From NCBI RefSeq assembly GCF_047675955.1, contig NC_132925.1, positions 70,127,622-70,191,621 of the forward strand: a DNA stretch of 64,000 nt, read 5' to 3'. The translations under genes and the position numbers were made by a program. Numbering within the stretch: position 1 is the first letter of the stretch; each line of letters begins with the position of its first letter. Origin of the DNA: Chlorocebus sabaeus. Taxonomy: Eukaryota; Chordata; Mammalia; Primates; Cercopithecidae. Shown piece after piece: positions 20,900 to 32,381 of the stretch. The notes under the pieces were generated by a model. The model had not been told where the DNA came from. It searched no databases and saw nothing but the letters and a program-made list of their open reading frames with translations.

Positions 20900-23800
20900 C
20901 CTCCAGTTCCATCCATGTTGTTGCAAATGACAGGATCTCCTTTTTTATGGCTGAATAGCACCATTGTGATAAGTACCACATTTTCTTTATCCATTTATTT
21001 GTTGATGATACTTAGGTTACTTCCAAATTTTTGCTATTGTGAACAATGCAGTTCAGTGCAGGGTTGTCTCTTCACTTTGTTGACTGCATCCTTTGCTGTA
21101 TGTAAGCTTTTTAACTTGATGTCATCCCAATTGTCCATTTTTGCTTTGGTTGCCTGTGTTTGTGGGCTGTTCTTCAAGAAATTTTGAGTAACTAATGTCT
21201 CAGAGAGTTTCCTCAATAATTTTCTTTTAGTAGTTTCATAGTTTGAGGTGTTAGAGTTAAGTCTTTAATTCATTTTGATTTGTTTTTTGTATATGGCAAC
21301 ACATAGAAGTCTAGTTTTATTTTTCACTGTGTGGATATGCAGTTTCCCAGCACCATTTATGAAAAAGACTGTCTTTTTCCCAATGTATGTTCTTGGTACC
21401 TTTGTCAAAAATGAGTTCATGAGGTGCATGGGTTAGTTTCTGGATTCTCTATTCTGTTCCATTAGTCTACATGCCTGTTTTTATGCCAATACCATGCTGT
21501 TTTAGTTACTATAGCTCTGTAGTATAATTTGAAGTCAGGTAATGTGATTCTTCTAGTTTTGTTCTTTTTACTTAGGATAGCTTTAGCTATTCTGGGTATT
21601 TGGTCCATTTAAATTTTAGGATACTTTCCCTATTTCTGTGAAGAATGTCATTGGTATTTTGATAGGGATTGCATTGATTCTGTAGATTGCTTTGGGTAGT
21701 ATGGACATTTTAACAATTGGATTCGTTTAATTCACTGACATGAAATACCCTTCCATTTTTCAGTGTCCTCTTAAATTTCTTTCATCAGCGTTTTATACTT
21801 TATATTACAGAAATCTTTTACTTCTTTGCTTAATTCCTATGTATTGAATTTTATTTGTGGCTGTTTTAAGTGGGGTTACTTTTTAAAGTTTTTTTTCAGA
21901 TCGTTCACTGTTGGCATATATAAATGCTACTGATTTTTGTATGTTGATTTTGTATCCTGCAACTTTATTGAATTTATCAGTTCTAATAGTTGTCTTGTGG
22001 AGTTTTTAGGTTTTGTCAAATAGATAATATCACCTGCAAATGAGAATAATTTGACTTCTTCCTTTCCAATTTAGATGCTCTTTATAGCTTTCTCTTGTCT
22101 AATTGCTCTAGCCAGGACTTCCAGTACTATGTTGAATAATAGTAATGACAGTGGACATCCTTGTCATATTCCAGATCTAAGAGGAAAGGATTTCAGGTTT
22201 TCCCTATTCAGTATGATACTAACTATGGGTCTGTTACATATGGCCTTTATTATTTTGAGATACATTCCTTCTATACCCAGTTTTTTGAGGGTTTTTATCA
22301 TGAAGTGATGTCGAATTTTATCAAATGCTTTTTCTGCATTAATTGAAACAATCATATAGTTTTTGCTGTTCATTCTGTTGACATGATATATCATGTTGAT
22401 TGATTTGCATGTGTTGAATCATCCTTGCATCCCAGGGTTAAATCCCACTTGGTCATAATGAATGATCTTTTTAATATTATTGAATTTAATTTGTTAATAT
22501 TGTGTTGAGGATTTTTGCATCAATATTTATCAAATATATTGGCCTGTTTTTATTTTTGATATGTCTTTGTCTAGTTTTGGTATCAGGATTCCTAGAACGA
22601 GTTTGGAAGTTTTTCCTTCTTCCCTATTTTTCAGAATAGTTTGAGTAGGATTGGTATTTGTTCCTGTTCAAATGTTTGGTAGAATCCAGCAGTGAAGCCA
22701 TTGAGTCTTGGGCTTTTCTTTAGTGGGAAATTTTTGTTATGGCTTAAATCTTATTACTTATTATTGGTCTGTTCAGGTTTTGGATCTCCTCATGATTCAA
22801 TTTTCATAGGTTGTATGTATCTAGAAGTTTGTCCATTTCTTCTAGATTTTCCAGCATATTGGTATATTGTAGTCACTCATGATCCTTGGAAATTCTGTAG
22901 TATCAGTTGTAATGTCTCCTTTTTCATCTCTGATTTTATTTTCTTGGATCTCCTCTCTTTATTTCGTAGTCTGACTAAAGGTTTGTCAATTCTGTTTAAC
23001 ATTTTGTAAAACCAACTTTTTGTTTTATTGATCTGTTGTTTTGTTTTCCTTATTTCAATTTCATTTATTTCTGTTCTGATTTTTATTATTTTTCTTCTAC
23101 TAATTTTGGGTTTGGTTTGCTCTTGCTTTTCTAGTTCTTTAAGATACATCATGAGGTTGTTTATTTGAAGTTTTTCTTCTTTTTGATGAAGGCACTTATA
23201 GCTATAAACTTCCCTCTTAGTACTGCTTTTGCTATATCCCATAGGTTTTGGTATGTTTTGTTTCCATTATCAGTTGTTTCCAGAAATTGTACAATTTCCT
23301 TCTTAACTTCATTGACCCACTGGTTGTTCAGGAGCATACTGTTTAATCTCTGTGTATTTGTATAGTTTCCAAAATTCCTCTTATTATTGGTTTCTAGTTT
23401 TCTTCCATTGTGGTCAGAGAAGATGCTTAATATTATTTCAATTTTTTTGAATGTTATAAGGCTTATTTTGTAACCTATGTTCTATCCTTGAGAATGATCC
23501 ATGTGCTGAGAAGAGAAATGTGTATTCTATAGCCATTGAATAAAATGTTCTGCAAATATCTATTAGATTTATTTGATCTATAATGCAGATTAGGTCCAAA
23601 GTTTCTTTGTTGATTTTCTGCCTGGGAGATCTGTCCAATGCTGAAAGTGGGATGTTGAAATCTCCAGCTGTTATTGTTTGGGACCCATCTTTCTCTTTAG
23701 CTCTAATCGTATTTGCTTTATATAGCTGGGTGCTCCAATGTTGGGTGCATATATACTTAAAATTGTTCTATCCTCTTGCTGAATTGACCCCTTTATTATT

Positions 23801-24060
23801 ATGTAGTGACCTCCTTTGTCTTTTCTTATAGTTTTTGTTTTATAATCTATTTTGTCTGATAAAAGTATAGCTACTTCAGCTCGTTTTTTGTTTCAACTGG
23901 CATGGAATATCTTTTTTCATCCCTTTATTTTCATTCTATCTGTCTTTATGGGTGAAGTATGTTTCTTATGGGCAACAGATCCTTGGGTCTTGATTTTTTT
24001 TATTTATTCAGTCACTCTGCGTGATTGCAGAGTTTAGTCCATTTACATTAAATGTTATTA
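20900..24060 (-). pseudogene. L1MA ORF2 remnant
   Basis: Minus-strand frames hold fragments of the endonuclease-reverse transcriptase polyprotein. 22164-22394 encodes the reverse transcriptase motif region ('SINAEKAFDKIRHHFMIKTL'). 22877-23242 encodes the linker between endonuclease and reverse transcriptase ('MLNRIDKPLVRLRNKERR', 'EINEIEIRKTKQQINKTKSW'). 21034-21216 encodes part of the C-terminal region. At 21060 the sequence jumps from the C-terminal 'TATTGTGAACAATGC' region to 'GTTGTCTCTTCACTTTGTTG', skipping about 500 bases present in intact L1. Numerous stops and indels; non-functional. Confidence 0.82.
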
Positions 24061-24585
24061 TTGATGAGTAAGGACTTACTGCTGCCATTTTATTTGTTTT
24101 CTGGTTGTTTTGTAATCTCCTCTTCCATCTTTCCTTCTTGTCTTCCTTTTAGTAAATATGATTTTCTCTGTTGATATAATTTGGTTTCTTGCTTTTTGTT
24201 TTTTATGTATCTGTCGTATATTTTTTGGTTTGAGGTTACATGAGGTTTACAAATACTATTTTATAGACCATTATTTTAAGCTGATAACTAAATACTGTTT
24301 GTGCAAACAAACAAGCAAAAAGAAAACTAATGAAGACTCTACACCTTAACCTTGTTTCTCTGTTTTTAACTTTTTGTTGTTACTATTTATATCTTATTAT
24401 AGTGTCCATATCTTGAAAAGTTGTAATTATTTTTGATTGGTTCATCCTTTAGTCTTTGGTCTTAAGGTAAGAGTAGTTTACATGTCACAGTTACAGTGTT
24501 ATAATATTCTGTGTTTACCTCTGTACTTACTGTAACAGAGTTTTGTACCTTCAGATGATTTATTGCTCATTAACATACTTTTCTT

Positions 24586-25640
24586 TCTCATTGAAGTTTT
24601 CTTTCTAGTATTTCTTGTAGGACAGGTCTGACGTTGATGAAATTCCTCAGCTGTTGTTTGTCTTGGAAAGTCTCTATTTTTCCTTCATGTTTGAAGGATA
24701 TTTTTGCCAGATATTCTATTCTAGGGGAAAAGTTTTTTTCCTTCAGCACTTTAAATATATCATCCCACTCTCTTCTGGCCTCCAATGTTTCCACTGAAAA
24801 GTCTGCTGCCAGACATATTGGAGCTCCATTGTATGTTACTTGTTTTCTCTTGCTGCTTTTTTAAATAACCCTTTCTTTATCTTTGACCTTTGGGAGTTTG
24901 ATTATTAAATGCCTTTAGGTAATCTTCTTTGGGTTAAATCCGCTCGGAGTTCTATAACCTTCTTGTACTTGGATATTTACATCTTTCTCTAGGTTTGGGA
25001 AGTTCTGTGTTACTAGCCCTTTGAATAAACTTTCTACTCCTATCTCTTTCTCTACCTCCTCTTTAAGGCCAACTGCTCTTAGATTTGCCCTTTTGAGGCT
25101 ATTTTCTAGATCCTGTAGGCATGTTCATTGCTTTTTATTCTTTTTTTCCTTTGTACTTCTATGTGTTTTCAAATAGTCTGTCTTAAAGCTCACCTATTTA
25201 TTCTGCTTGATAAATTCTCCTATTAAAATACTCTGATGCATTGCTTCAGCATTCCAACTGCCTTTTCAGCTCCAGAATTTCTGCTTCTCTTTATTATTAC
25301 AATTTTCTTGTTAAATTTACCTGATAGAATTCTTAATTCTTTCTCTGTGTTTTCTTAAATTTCTTTAAGTTTACTCAACACAGCTATTTTGAATTCTCTG
25401 TCTGAAAGGTCACATATCTCTGTTTCTCCAGGATTAGTCCCTGGTGCCTTATTTAGTTTATTTGGTGAGGTCATGTTTTTCTGGATGGTGTTGATGCTAG
25501 TAGATGTTTTTTGGTGTCTGGGCATTGAAGAGTTAGGTATTCCTCGTAGTCTTCTCAGTCTGGTCTTGTTTGTGCCTTTTCTTCTTGGGAAGGCTTTCCA
25601 GATATTTGAAATAACAATTGCTGTGATCTAAGCTGTATAT
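24586..25640 (-). pseudogene. L1MA ORF1 remnant
   Basis: A minus-strand frame at 24588-24794 encodes the conserved C-terminal domain of ORF1p ('ARREWDDIFKVLKEKN', 'KISFKHEGKIETFQDKQQLR', 'RPVLQEIL'). Upstream on the minus strand (to about 25640) the sequence keeps coiled-coil-like wording but is broken by stops. ORF1p packages L1 RNA; this copy cannot. Confidence 0.75.
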
Positions 25641-27115
25641 GCTTTAGGAAGTACCCCAAGCCTGGTAACACTGTGGTTCCCACAGATTCACAGAGGTACT
25701 GCCTTGATGGTCTTGGACAAGATCTGGAAGAATTCGCTGTATTAACAGGCAAAGATTCTTGTTCTCTTCCCTTAATTTCTCCCAATCAAATGAAGTCTCT
25801 GTTCTATGCCACCTGGAGCTAAGGGATGGAGTGACATAAGCACCCCTGTGGCCACCACGACCACCACTAGGATTGCATTGGGTCAGACCTGAAGCCAACA
25901 CAGCAGTGGGTCTTGCCAAGGCCTACTGTAACTACTCCCTGGCTACAGCCTATGTTTACTGAAAAACCTGGGTCTCTACAATCAGCATGTAGCAAAGCCA
26001 ACTAGGCCTCTGTCTTTCCATTTCCTACTTGAGTTCCCCCAGGCCCTGGGCAGGTCAAGAGGCGGCATCCAGGAGCCAGGGACTAGAGTCAAAAACCTTA
26101 GAAGTCTACCTTGTGTTCTATTGTACTGTGGCTGAGCTGGCACACAAATCACAAGACACAGTCCTTTCCACTCGTCTCTCCCCTTTCCAAAGCCAGAGCC
26201 TCACTCCCTGCACACCACCACCATAGGTCCATGGGAGATACTGCCAGACTACTTCCAATGTTCCCTTAGGGCCCAAGGGCTCTTCAGTCAGCTTGTGGTG
26301 AACGCTGCCTTCCCTGAGGCTCACCCTTCAGGGCAATGGGCTCCCCTCTGCCCCGGGGCAGGTCCAGAAATGCCATCCAAGAGCCAAGTCCTGGAATTGG
26401 GGACCCAAGAGTCCATTTCATGCTCTATCCCACTGTGGCTGAGCTGGTAGTTAATATGCATAACAAAGTCCCTTTTACTTTTCCCTCTGCTTTTCTTAAG
26501 TGGAAGGAGTCTCACCCCATACACACCACAACTGGGAATGTGCTGAGTCTCACCTGAAGTCAGCAAGTTTCAGAGTCTCATCCAAGGCCCTTGGTGTAAC
26601 ACCTGGATATCACTGCTGGTTATTCAAGACCCAACGGCTCTTAAGTTAGCAGGTGATGAATCCTGCCAAAATTGGGTTCTTCCCTCCAAAGCAGCAGGTT
26701 TCCTTCTGACCCAGGTTGTATCTAGAAATGTCATCCAGGAGCTACGACCTGGAAAGGGCCTCACAACTCTGACTCCTGCCCTATCCTGCTGTAGCTAAGC
26801 TGGTATCCAAGATGCAAGACAAAATCCTCTCCATTCTTCCCTCTCCTCTCCTCAAGCAGTGGGAAGAGGTCTCTTTTGGAGCCACAAGCTGTGTAGCCTA
26901 GGGTTAGGGGAAGGGTGATACTAGCATTCCCTTAGCCATCCTGGCCAGTGTCTCAATAGTTCATATGTCACCATCCCCTGTCAGTCCACTGTGTCTGGGC
27001 TCAGTTCAGCACTAGGACTTACCGACAAGTTGCAGTCTTTGTGGTCTATATTGTCTTTCAAGTTTATTTAGGGCACCAGAGCCCTTTATCTTGTAGCGGC
27101 AGTTCTCCTGATGAA
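25640..27115 (-). repeat. L1MA 5' UTR with about three repeated blocks
   Basis: Within the 5' UTR three related blocks of about 300-355 bp follow each other, with anchor phrases at 26053 ('GGTCAAGAGGCGGCATCCAG'), 26358 ('GGTCCAGAAATGCCATCCAA') and 26712 ('TATCTAGAAATGTCATCCAG'). Each is followed by 'CTGTGGCTGAGCTGG' or a close variant and then 'CAAGACACAGTCCTTTCC', 'AACAAAGTCCCTTTTAC' or 'AAGACAAAATCCTCTCC'. Part of a fourth unit may lie at 25860-25890. This resembles monomer-type promoter organisation. The outer end near 27060-27115 ('TTCAAGTTTATTTAGGGCAC') is the L1M 5' terminus. Confidence 0.75.
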
Positions 27116-27376
27116 CTCCTGATGAAAATAATGGGAAATCACTAAAGAATTTTAATCAGGGGAGTAAACGGTCATATACGTATTTTACTTTGAAACTTGC
27201 ATGGGAAGTCAATTTGTGGCATTTAAGGCCAGAGCAGACAGATCAATTAGAAATTATTTAGGCAAGAGGTATTAAAGGCTTCTTTGAAACTAGGATAGCA
27301 GAAAGAAAACAAAGAGAGGAGGAAAAAATTGTTAAATGTAGTAATTAGATCAAAACAAGCAAGCAATGAATCCAAT
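27116..27376. other. Old interspersed repeat, family not named
   Basis: The wording 'GAATTTTAATCAGGGGAGTA' followed by a long purine-rich A/G stretch resembles an ancient mammalian repeat that I cannot name reliably. No gene. Confidence 0.35.
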
Positions 27377-27571
27377 CAATGGTTCTCAAACTTTAACTTA
27401 CATCAGAATCACCTGGAGGTGTTTGAAACACCTTGTTGAAATGCAGATTTCTGGACCCAATCCTAGACTTCCTGATTCTGTAGGTATGAGGTGGGGCCCA
27501 AGAATCCACATTTCTTGCAAGTTCCCAGGTGGTACTGGTGCTGATGGTTGTGGGAACCACATTTAAGAACC
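27377..27571 (+). mobile_element. MER5A-type hAT-Charlie element, sense
   Basis: Starts 'CAATGGTTCTCAAACTTTAA' and ends 'GAACCACATTTAAGAACC', imperfect terminal inverted repeats. The interior 'CATCAGAATCACCTGGAGG', 'ATGCAGATTTCTGG' and 'GATTCTGTAGGTATGAGGTG' are the standard MER5A landmarks. At 195 bp it is nearly full length for this non-autonomous DNA transposon. Confidence 0.88.
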
Positions 27572-28032
27572 AAGTATAGCAGATATCTGCTGGTTTTTTT
27601 CCTTGTCTGTTCTTCCAGAAACAACATCTGATTCCGGCTCCAGTGAAATCCTTTTCGTCACTGGATACAGTCACAGAGGAATTGTTGATCAAGGTGTCTC
27701 ACCCTCCCTTTATCACAGGTAGGCAATGCCGATATGCTATCTTATTTTGGATTTTGATTCCTGAGCAAAATGAACCACAGACTGAGAGCAGCTGAGTTGA
27801 TACACCATGTTGGCCACTTCCCACAGAGATTGCTCATTTATTTCTGCCCTGATTCCTTTCCCAAGACTGTATCTTCTGTGTTTCCTTCAAAATCAACCCA
27901 TATCTTTCCATTTTACTGGTTTGTTTGTTTAACAAGTTGTTTGTTTGCTTAGGTTAGCCAGAGTTTTTCTGTTCCTTGCAACCAAAGACTCCAACTGAAA
28001 TCTAGGGGGCAAGGGAAACTTGGTAGGGTAAC
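27572..28032. other. Unclassified non-coding DNA
   Basis: No gene, RNA or repeat family recognised in this 460-bp interval. A frame at 27770-27952 is short and has no domain-like features. Confidence 0.35.
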
Positions 28033-28505
28033 TGTATTCATTTCCTATGGCTGCTATAAGAAACTAGCAGAAACTTTATGGTTTAAAATGACAGAAATGT
28101 ATTCTCTCTCAGTTTTGTAGATCACAAATCCAAAATCGATATCACTGGGCTAAAATCAAGTTTTCAGCAAGATCATGCTTCTTTTGGAGACTCTCGGGGA
28201 GAATCCTTTCCTTGTCTCTTCCTGCTTCTGGTGGTCACTCACATTCCTTGATTTGTGGACACATCAGTCTAATCTTTGCCTTCATAGTAATATTGTCTCC
28301 TCCCCTTTCATTTGCATAATTTTTTTCTGCCTGCCTCTCTCGTAAATAAACTTTTGAGGGTCTACCTGCATAAATGAGGATAACCTCCTCACTTTTTGGT
28401 CTTAATTTGATCACATCTAGGAAGTCCCTTTTTCCAAATAAGGTTAACACAAGTTCCAGGATTAAAGTGTAGATATTTTGGGGGACATTATTTTTCAGCC
28501 TAACA
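28033..28505 (-). mobile_element. MLT1-type MaLR LTR, antisense
   Basis: The plus strand runs 'TGTATTCATTTCCTATGGCT' through 'AGTTTTGTAGATCACAAATC', 'TCCTTTCCTTGTCTCTTCCT' and 'CCTTTTTCCAAATAAGGTTA' to 'TTTTTCAGCCTAACA'. These are the reverse complement of a common MaLR LTR with TG...CA ends. About 470 bp, typical length. Substitution load is high. Confidence 0.75.
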
Positions 28506-29114
28506 GAGTTACCAAGTATTATTCTGGTGAAAGTAACCATGGAAGTCAGCACTAAAAGTCATAAATGCTGAAGAAACACTACTGAAGAAAGCACTGAAAG
28601 TCATAAAAAAAACTTGAACTTGTTTGCTTGCTCCTTAAATTCTTCTCTTTGCTGCAAACAACAGAAGGGTGACCCATTGTCTCAGTATACCTGGACTTTC
28701 TGAGTTTTAGCACTAGAAAGTCCTGCAACCCAAAGAATCCCTCGGTTCTTGGCAAAGAGGGTTGGTTGGCTACTCTAATTTATCTCTCCATTAGTTTTAG
28801 AGCACTAGCCTAGAAAGAGTTGTCAACTTTAAAAATGTTTCCTAGAGCAGAAAATGCTAGCAGATATATGGGATGCAGGCCTCAGGCAAAATGAGCCTGG
28901 AGAGATATCAACAGAGCAACTGAGTAGATTGGCATTAATTGCCAATGGTCAAACTTGAAAGCAAGGTTTATTTCCCAAGAAAGCCAAAGACAAATATTTA
29001 GTGGAATGATTTCTAATAAATAGTAATCAGCTTCTTTGAAACTCCCTGCAGTAAGAAGGCAAAAGAAACGGGTAAATTGCTTTCAGTGCAATGGGACAAG
29101 TTTATGGCATTGTT
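28506..29114. other. Unclassified non-coding DNA
   Basis: No repeat family or gene recognised. A near-repeat 'GAAGAAACACTACTGAAGAAAGCACTGAAAGTCATAA' pattern at 28540-28606 contains two copies of 'ACT(A/G)AAAGTCATAA' (28552 and 28592), a small local duplication. Confidence 0.35.
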
Positions 29115-29290
29115 TTTCTACATGTGGCTCCTCCTGTCTACTAGGACGATAATTATCCATGAGTACTTATTAGAAATGCTGGCTCTTGGGCCCACCATAA
29201 AATTCATGACTCAGAATTTCTGGGATTGAGGGCCAGAAATCTGGATCTTAAACAACTATCATAAGAATGATTTTTGTATGCACATCACTA
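29115..29290 (-). mobile_element. MER5A-like hAT element, antisense, diverged
   Basis: The order 'TTAGAAATGCTGGCTCTTGG', 'GACTCAGAATTTCTGGG', 'GGGCCAGAAATCTGGATCTT' and 'AACAACTATCATAAGAATGA' matches the reverse complement of MER5A. The right terminal repeat is decayed. Confidence 0.7.
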
Positions 29291-29299
29291 TGAATAACC

Positions 29300-29828
29300 C
29301 TAGAGTAACCCCCAGTAACTTCCTACCTTGTGGTGTCTGCTTTCGTGTGATTCCATCCTTGAGAGTGGGCAGGACCTGTGAGTTGCTTCCAACCAATAGA
29401 ATAGGGCAAAGGGATGGGATAGCACTCTCATGAATACATTACATTACATAAGACTCTGTTTCAGCAGACTAGAGGAAGAGACTCTCCCTTTTGAGGGGTT
29501 TGTAGAAGTCTGCAAGGCAAGGAAAAGTGGGCATTCCCTAGACTGATAATCAGCAAGAAAATCAGCATCTCAATCCTACAGGAGATGAATAGTGACAACA
29601 ACCTGAGGGAGGTTGGAAGAGGATCTTTCCCCAATTGAGCCCCCAGATGAGAACACTTTCCAAGGTGACACCTGGATTGCAAGTTGCTGAGACCCTAAAT
29701 CAGAGAGTGCAATGAAACTATGCCTGAATTACTGACCTACAGAAACTGTAAAATAATCAATATGTATTGTTTTAATCTGCTAAATGTATTGTCATTTGTT
29801 ACTCTGCATTACATAACTAAAACAACAC
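29300..29828 (+). mobile_element. MLT1-type MaLR LTR, sense
   Basis: Landmarks in order: 'GCTTCCAACCAATAGAATAG', 'GATGGGATAGCACTCTCATG', 'CCCAATTGAGCCCCCAGATG', 'GATTGCAAGTTGCTGAGACC', 'TACAGAAACTGTAAAATAAT' and 'GTTTTAATCTGCTAAATGTA', ending 'ACATAACTAAAACA'. This is a strongly diverged MLT1 LTR; the AATAAA-type signal reads 'AATAATCAA'. Confidence 0.7.
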
Positions 29829-29874
29829 CTAAAACTAGAGAACTATCACACTTTGATGGAAGGCATGGGCTCAG

Positions 29875-30058
29875 GAAAACAGTCCTGCTTCAGCTCCTAG
29901 GTCTGCCTTTCTTTCAGCTTTGTAAACTTAGAAAATAACAAAATCTCTTTAAGCTTCAGTTTCCTCATTGTCATTGTAAGAGTTGAATGTGATAGCACCT
30001 GTCAAACTTGAGCACAGGGCCAGTCACCTAGTAAAAGCTCAACATATTTAACTTCCTA
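29875..30058 (+). repeat. MIR SINE, sense
   Basis: Motifs 'AGCTTTGTAAACTTAG', 'TAAGCTTCAGTTTCCTCATTG', 'GTAAGAGTTGAATGTGATAG' and 'AGTCACCTAGTAAAAGCTCA' follow the MIR core and 3' end in sense order. Confidence 0.75.
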
Positions 30059-30499
30059 CTTGATAAGAAGTAGTTTAAAGTCTAACGTAGTCTAACAATG
30101 TAGATCATCAAAAATTGTTTATCAAAGTGGTGTTGAGAGCTTCTTCACTGTGTATTTTTTAGGATTAAACAAAGAGACACAGCAGAAAGATCATCGAAGA
30201 ACCATAATTTTTGGTAGATCCAAACAGCTACCGTCTGTATACACAGCTAGTAGCCACCCACCACTATCACTTCTTAGATCAGTCTCTAGGGTAAAAACGT
30301 GGTGGATTATTCCACTGATTGGAAGCTGGGAAGATTGAAATCAATTCGAAAGGCAAATGTGTAAGCAGGCTAAAAACAAGCAGTTTTGGAATGCTTGGCT
30401 GTGGTTCTTCCCAAAGGGAAGAGAACCAACTCCTGAATATTTTGAGAAACCAAAATACCATATGCATAGGCTATTGGGCACTGCATGGCCTCAAAGAAT
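30059..30499. other. Unclassified non-coding DNA
   Basis: No repeat family recognised. Overlapping short frames on both strands (30150-30560) are chance frames without domain features. Confidence 0.35.
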
Positions 30500-30694
30500 G
30501 CCTGCCTCTCAAACATGCTTCTGATGGCTTGCCTAAAAATTACCTGGAGGACTCTTGCAAACACAGAGCTCTAGAGCCCACTCCCAGAGTAGGTCTTGGG
30601 TGGGCCCAAGAATTTGCATTTCTAGCAAGATCGCTGTTGATGCCAATGCCACTGGTACAGGGACCACACTTTGACAGTAGCACTGTCCTAGCCT
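30500..30694 (+). mobile_element. MER5A-type hAT element, sense
   Basis: 'CCTAAAAATTACCTGGAGGA', 'CTCCCAGAGTAGGTCTTGGG', 'CCAAGAATTTGCATTTCTAG' and 'GGGACCACACTTTGACAGTA' are sense MER5A landmarks. The start is less clear than the end. Confidence 0.75.
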
Positions 30695-31529
30695 GAAGGG
30701 AAGTATAAATGAACCATGATTTTCTTGAAATATTTGGGGAATTTTATTGCATCATGCAACAATGCAGGAGCTATACCAATGGGCAGCCATTAAAGACAGA
30801 ATGTATCTTATTATAACAAAAACAAAAATGTCCTAATGGTTAGATCTGACTAACAATGAAATCTACTTTTATTAAATAGTGAGTTTCTTGTTCCTAGAAA
30901 TAGTCAAACAAAAGCAAAAGCACAACATTATTGCCAAAGGCTAAAGATAGTATTAAATCACAACTGCAGTGTGCATCATTAGATACCCCTCCAGTATGGT
31001 AACCATGTTGCCTGTGTGCAATTGAACCCACACCCAGCTTCATCATATCTCAGTTTCTTCATTTTTGAAACGGGGTAATCATTTGAGAGTTACGTGAGAA
31101 CTATACATCGTAGGTTGGGTTCCTGGAGAGAGAGATTCTGAAAAGACTAGAGGCAGGAAGTTTATTAGGGTCTGCTCACAGGATCAGCTCTTCTAGGGAG
31201 GGATGGCAGCAATATTAGGCAAAAAAGAAAAGGAGCTGTGATATAATTACAAGAAAACTTCAGCTCTGGAACTCTGATGACCTTTTCAATTTGTCCTAAG
31301 TTATGATAGGTACCACAATGTTATACTCATTTATCCACCGGTCTTTGGACACAGGCTGTCCCCGTAAGGCACTCAAACTTGGGCAAGGCAGCTTCCTCTC
31401 ACCAAGGGAAATTCCTGGTGAGAGCTGACCACTAAGAGCTATCAGAATGTACCAATCCTGGAGAGGGAGTCAGGACATATAGCACACCAACTACTAACAC
31501 CTGTGACATGTTTAAAACAAGAACTAGTA
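30695..31529. other. Mostly unclassified, with a MIR-like patch
   Basis: 31015-31100 contains 'TCATATCTCAGTTTCTTCAT' followed by 'AACGGGGTAATCATT', which may be a MIR fragment in sense. The remainder, including a block at 31130-31500 that might be an old LTR ('AGGCAGGAAGTTTATTAGGG', 'CCTGGAGAGGGAGTCAGGAC'), has no secure family assignment. Confidence 0.35.
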
Positions 31530-32283
31530 CATGGCTCTTGGTAAGAATGTAAATTAGTACAGCTACTATGGAAGACAGTATGGAGGTTCTTCAAAAATCT
31601 AAAAATAGAACTACCATATGATCCAGCAATCCTACTACTATGTATATATCTAAAGGAAATGAAATAAGTATGTTAAAGAGATAGCTGCAGTCCCATGTTT
31701 ATTGTAGCACTATTCACAATAGCCAAGATATAGAATTAACCTAAGTTGATTCATTAACAAATGAATGAATAATGAAAACGTGGTATATGCACAACTGAAT
31801 ACTATTTAGCCATAAAAATGAATGAAATTCTGTAATTGACGGCAACATGAGCTTGAAAGGCATTATGTTAAGTGAAAGAAACCAGGCACAGAAAGATAAA
31901 TACCACATGTTTTCATCCATGTGTGAAAGTTAAAAAGCTGATCTCAGAAGTAGAGAGTGAACTAGTGGTTACTACAGATGGAAGGGGTAGCCAAATTTTG
32001 GTTAACAGATACAAAAATATAGCTAAATAGGAGGAATCAGCTCTAGTGTTTATAGCACTGGAGAATGACTATAATTAACAACAATTTGTTGTATATTTTC
32101 AAATATCTAGAAGAGCAGATTTTGAATGTTCTCAACATAAAGAAATAATATATGTTTGAGGTGATCAATATGCTAATTACCCTATTTTAATCATCACACA
32201 TTATATACAAGTATCAAAATATCACACTGATGTACAATTAGTATGTGTCAATTAAAAATAACAATAAAATCAAAAAGCAAAAA
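31530..32283 (+). mobile_element. L1M (L1MB/L1ME-like) 3' end, sense
   Basis: Typical L1 ORF2 C-terminus and 3' UTR: 'GTACAGCTACTATGGAAGAC', 'CCATATGATCCAGCAATCCT', 'ATTCACAATAGCCAAGATAT', 'GTTAAGTGAAAGAAACCAGG' and 'GGGAATCAGCTCTAG'-like wording, ending in an A-rich tail 'AATAACAATAAAATC'. The 3' UTR is of the older L1M type. Confidence 0.88.
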
Positions 32284-32381
32284 AAGTACATGGTAAGTGT
32301 GTTGAGTACTAGTTATTATTACTCACTTTTATTACAATCTATAATGCATGTCAAAATTCCAAGATATGCTTTTGTCCTTTG

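Larger units (their letters stand above)
20450..27115 (-). mobile_element. Nearly full-length antisense L1MA-like element
   Basis: On the plus strand the element runs 3' end to 5' end: 3' UTR (20450-20850, 'TTTTTGTGGGTACATACTAG'), ORF2 (about 20900-24060), a long inter-ORF spacer (about 24060-24585), ORF1 (about 24586-25640) and a 5' UTR of about 1.5 kb. At about 6.65 kb it is close to full length. The inter-ORF spacer and 3' UTR wording point to the L1MA group, older than L1PA. About 0.5 kb of ORF2 3' sequence is missing at 21060. Both ORFs are broken. Confidence 0.88.
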
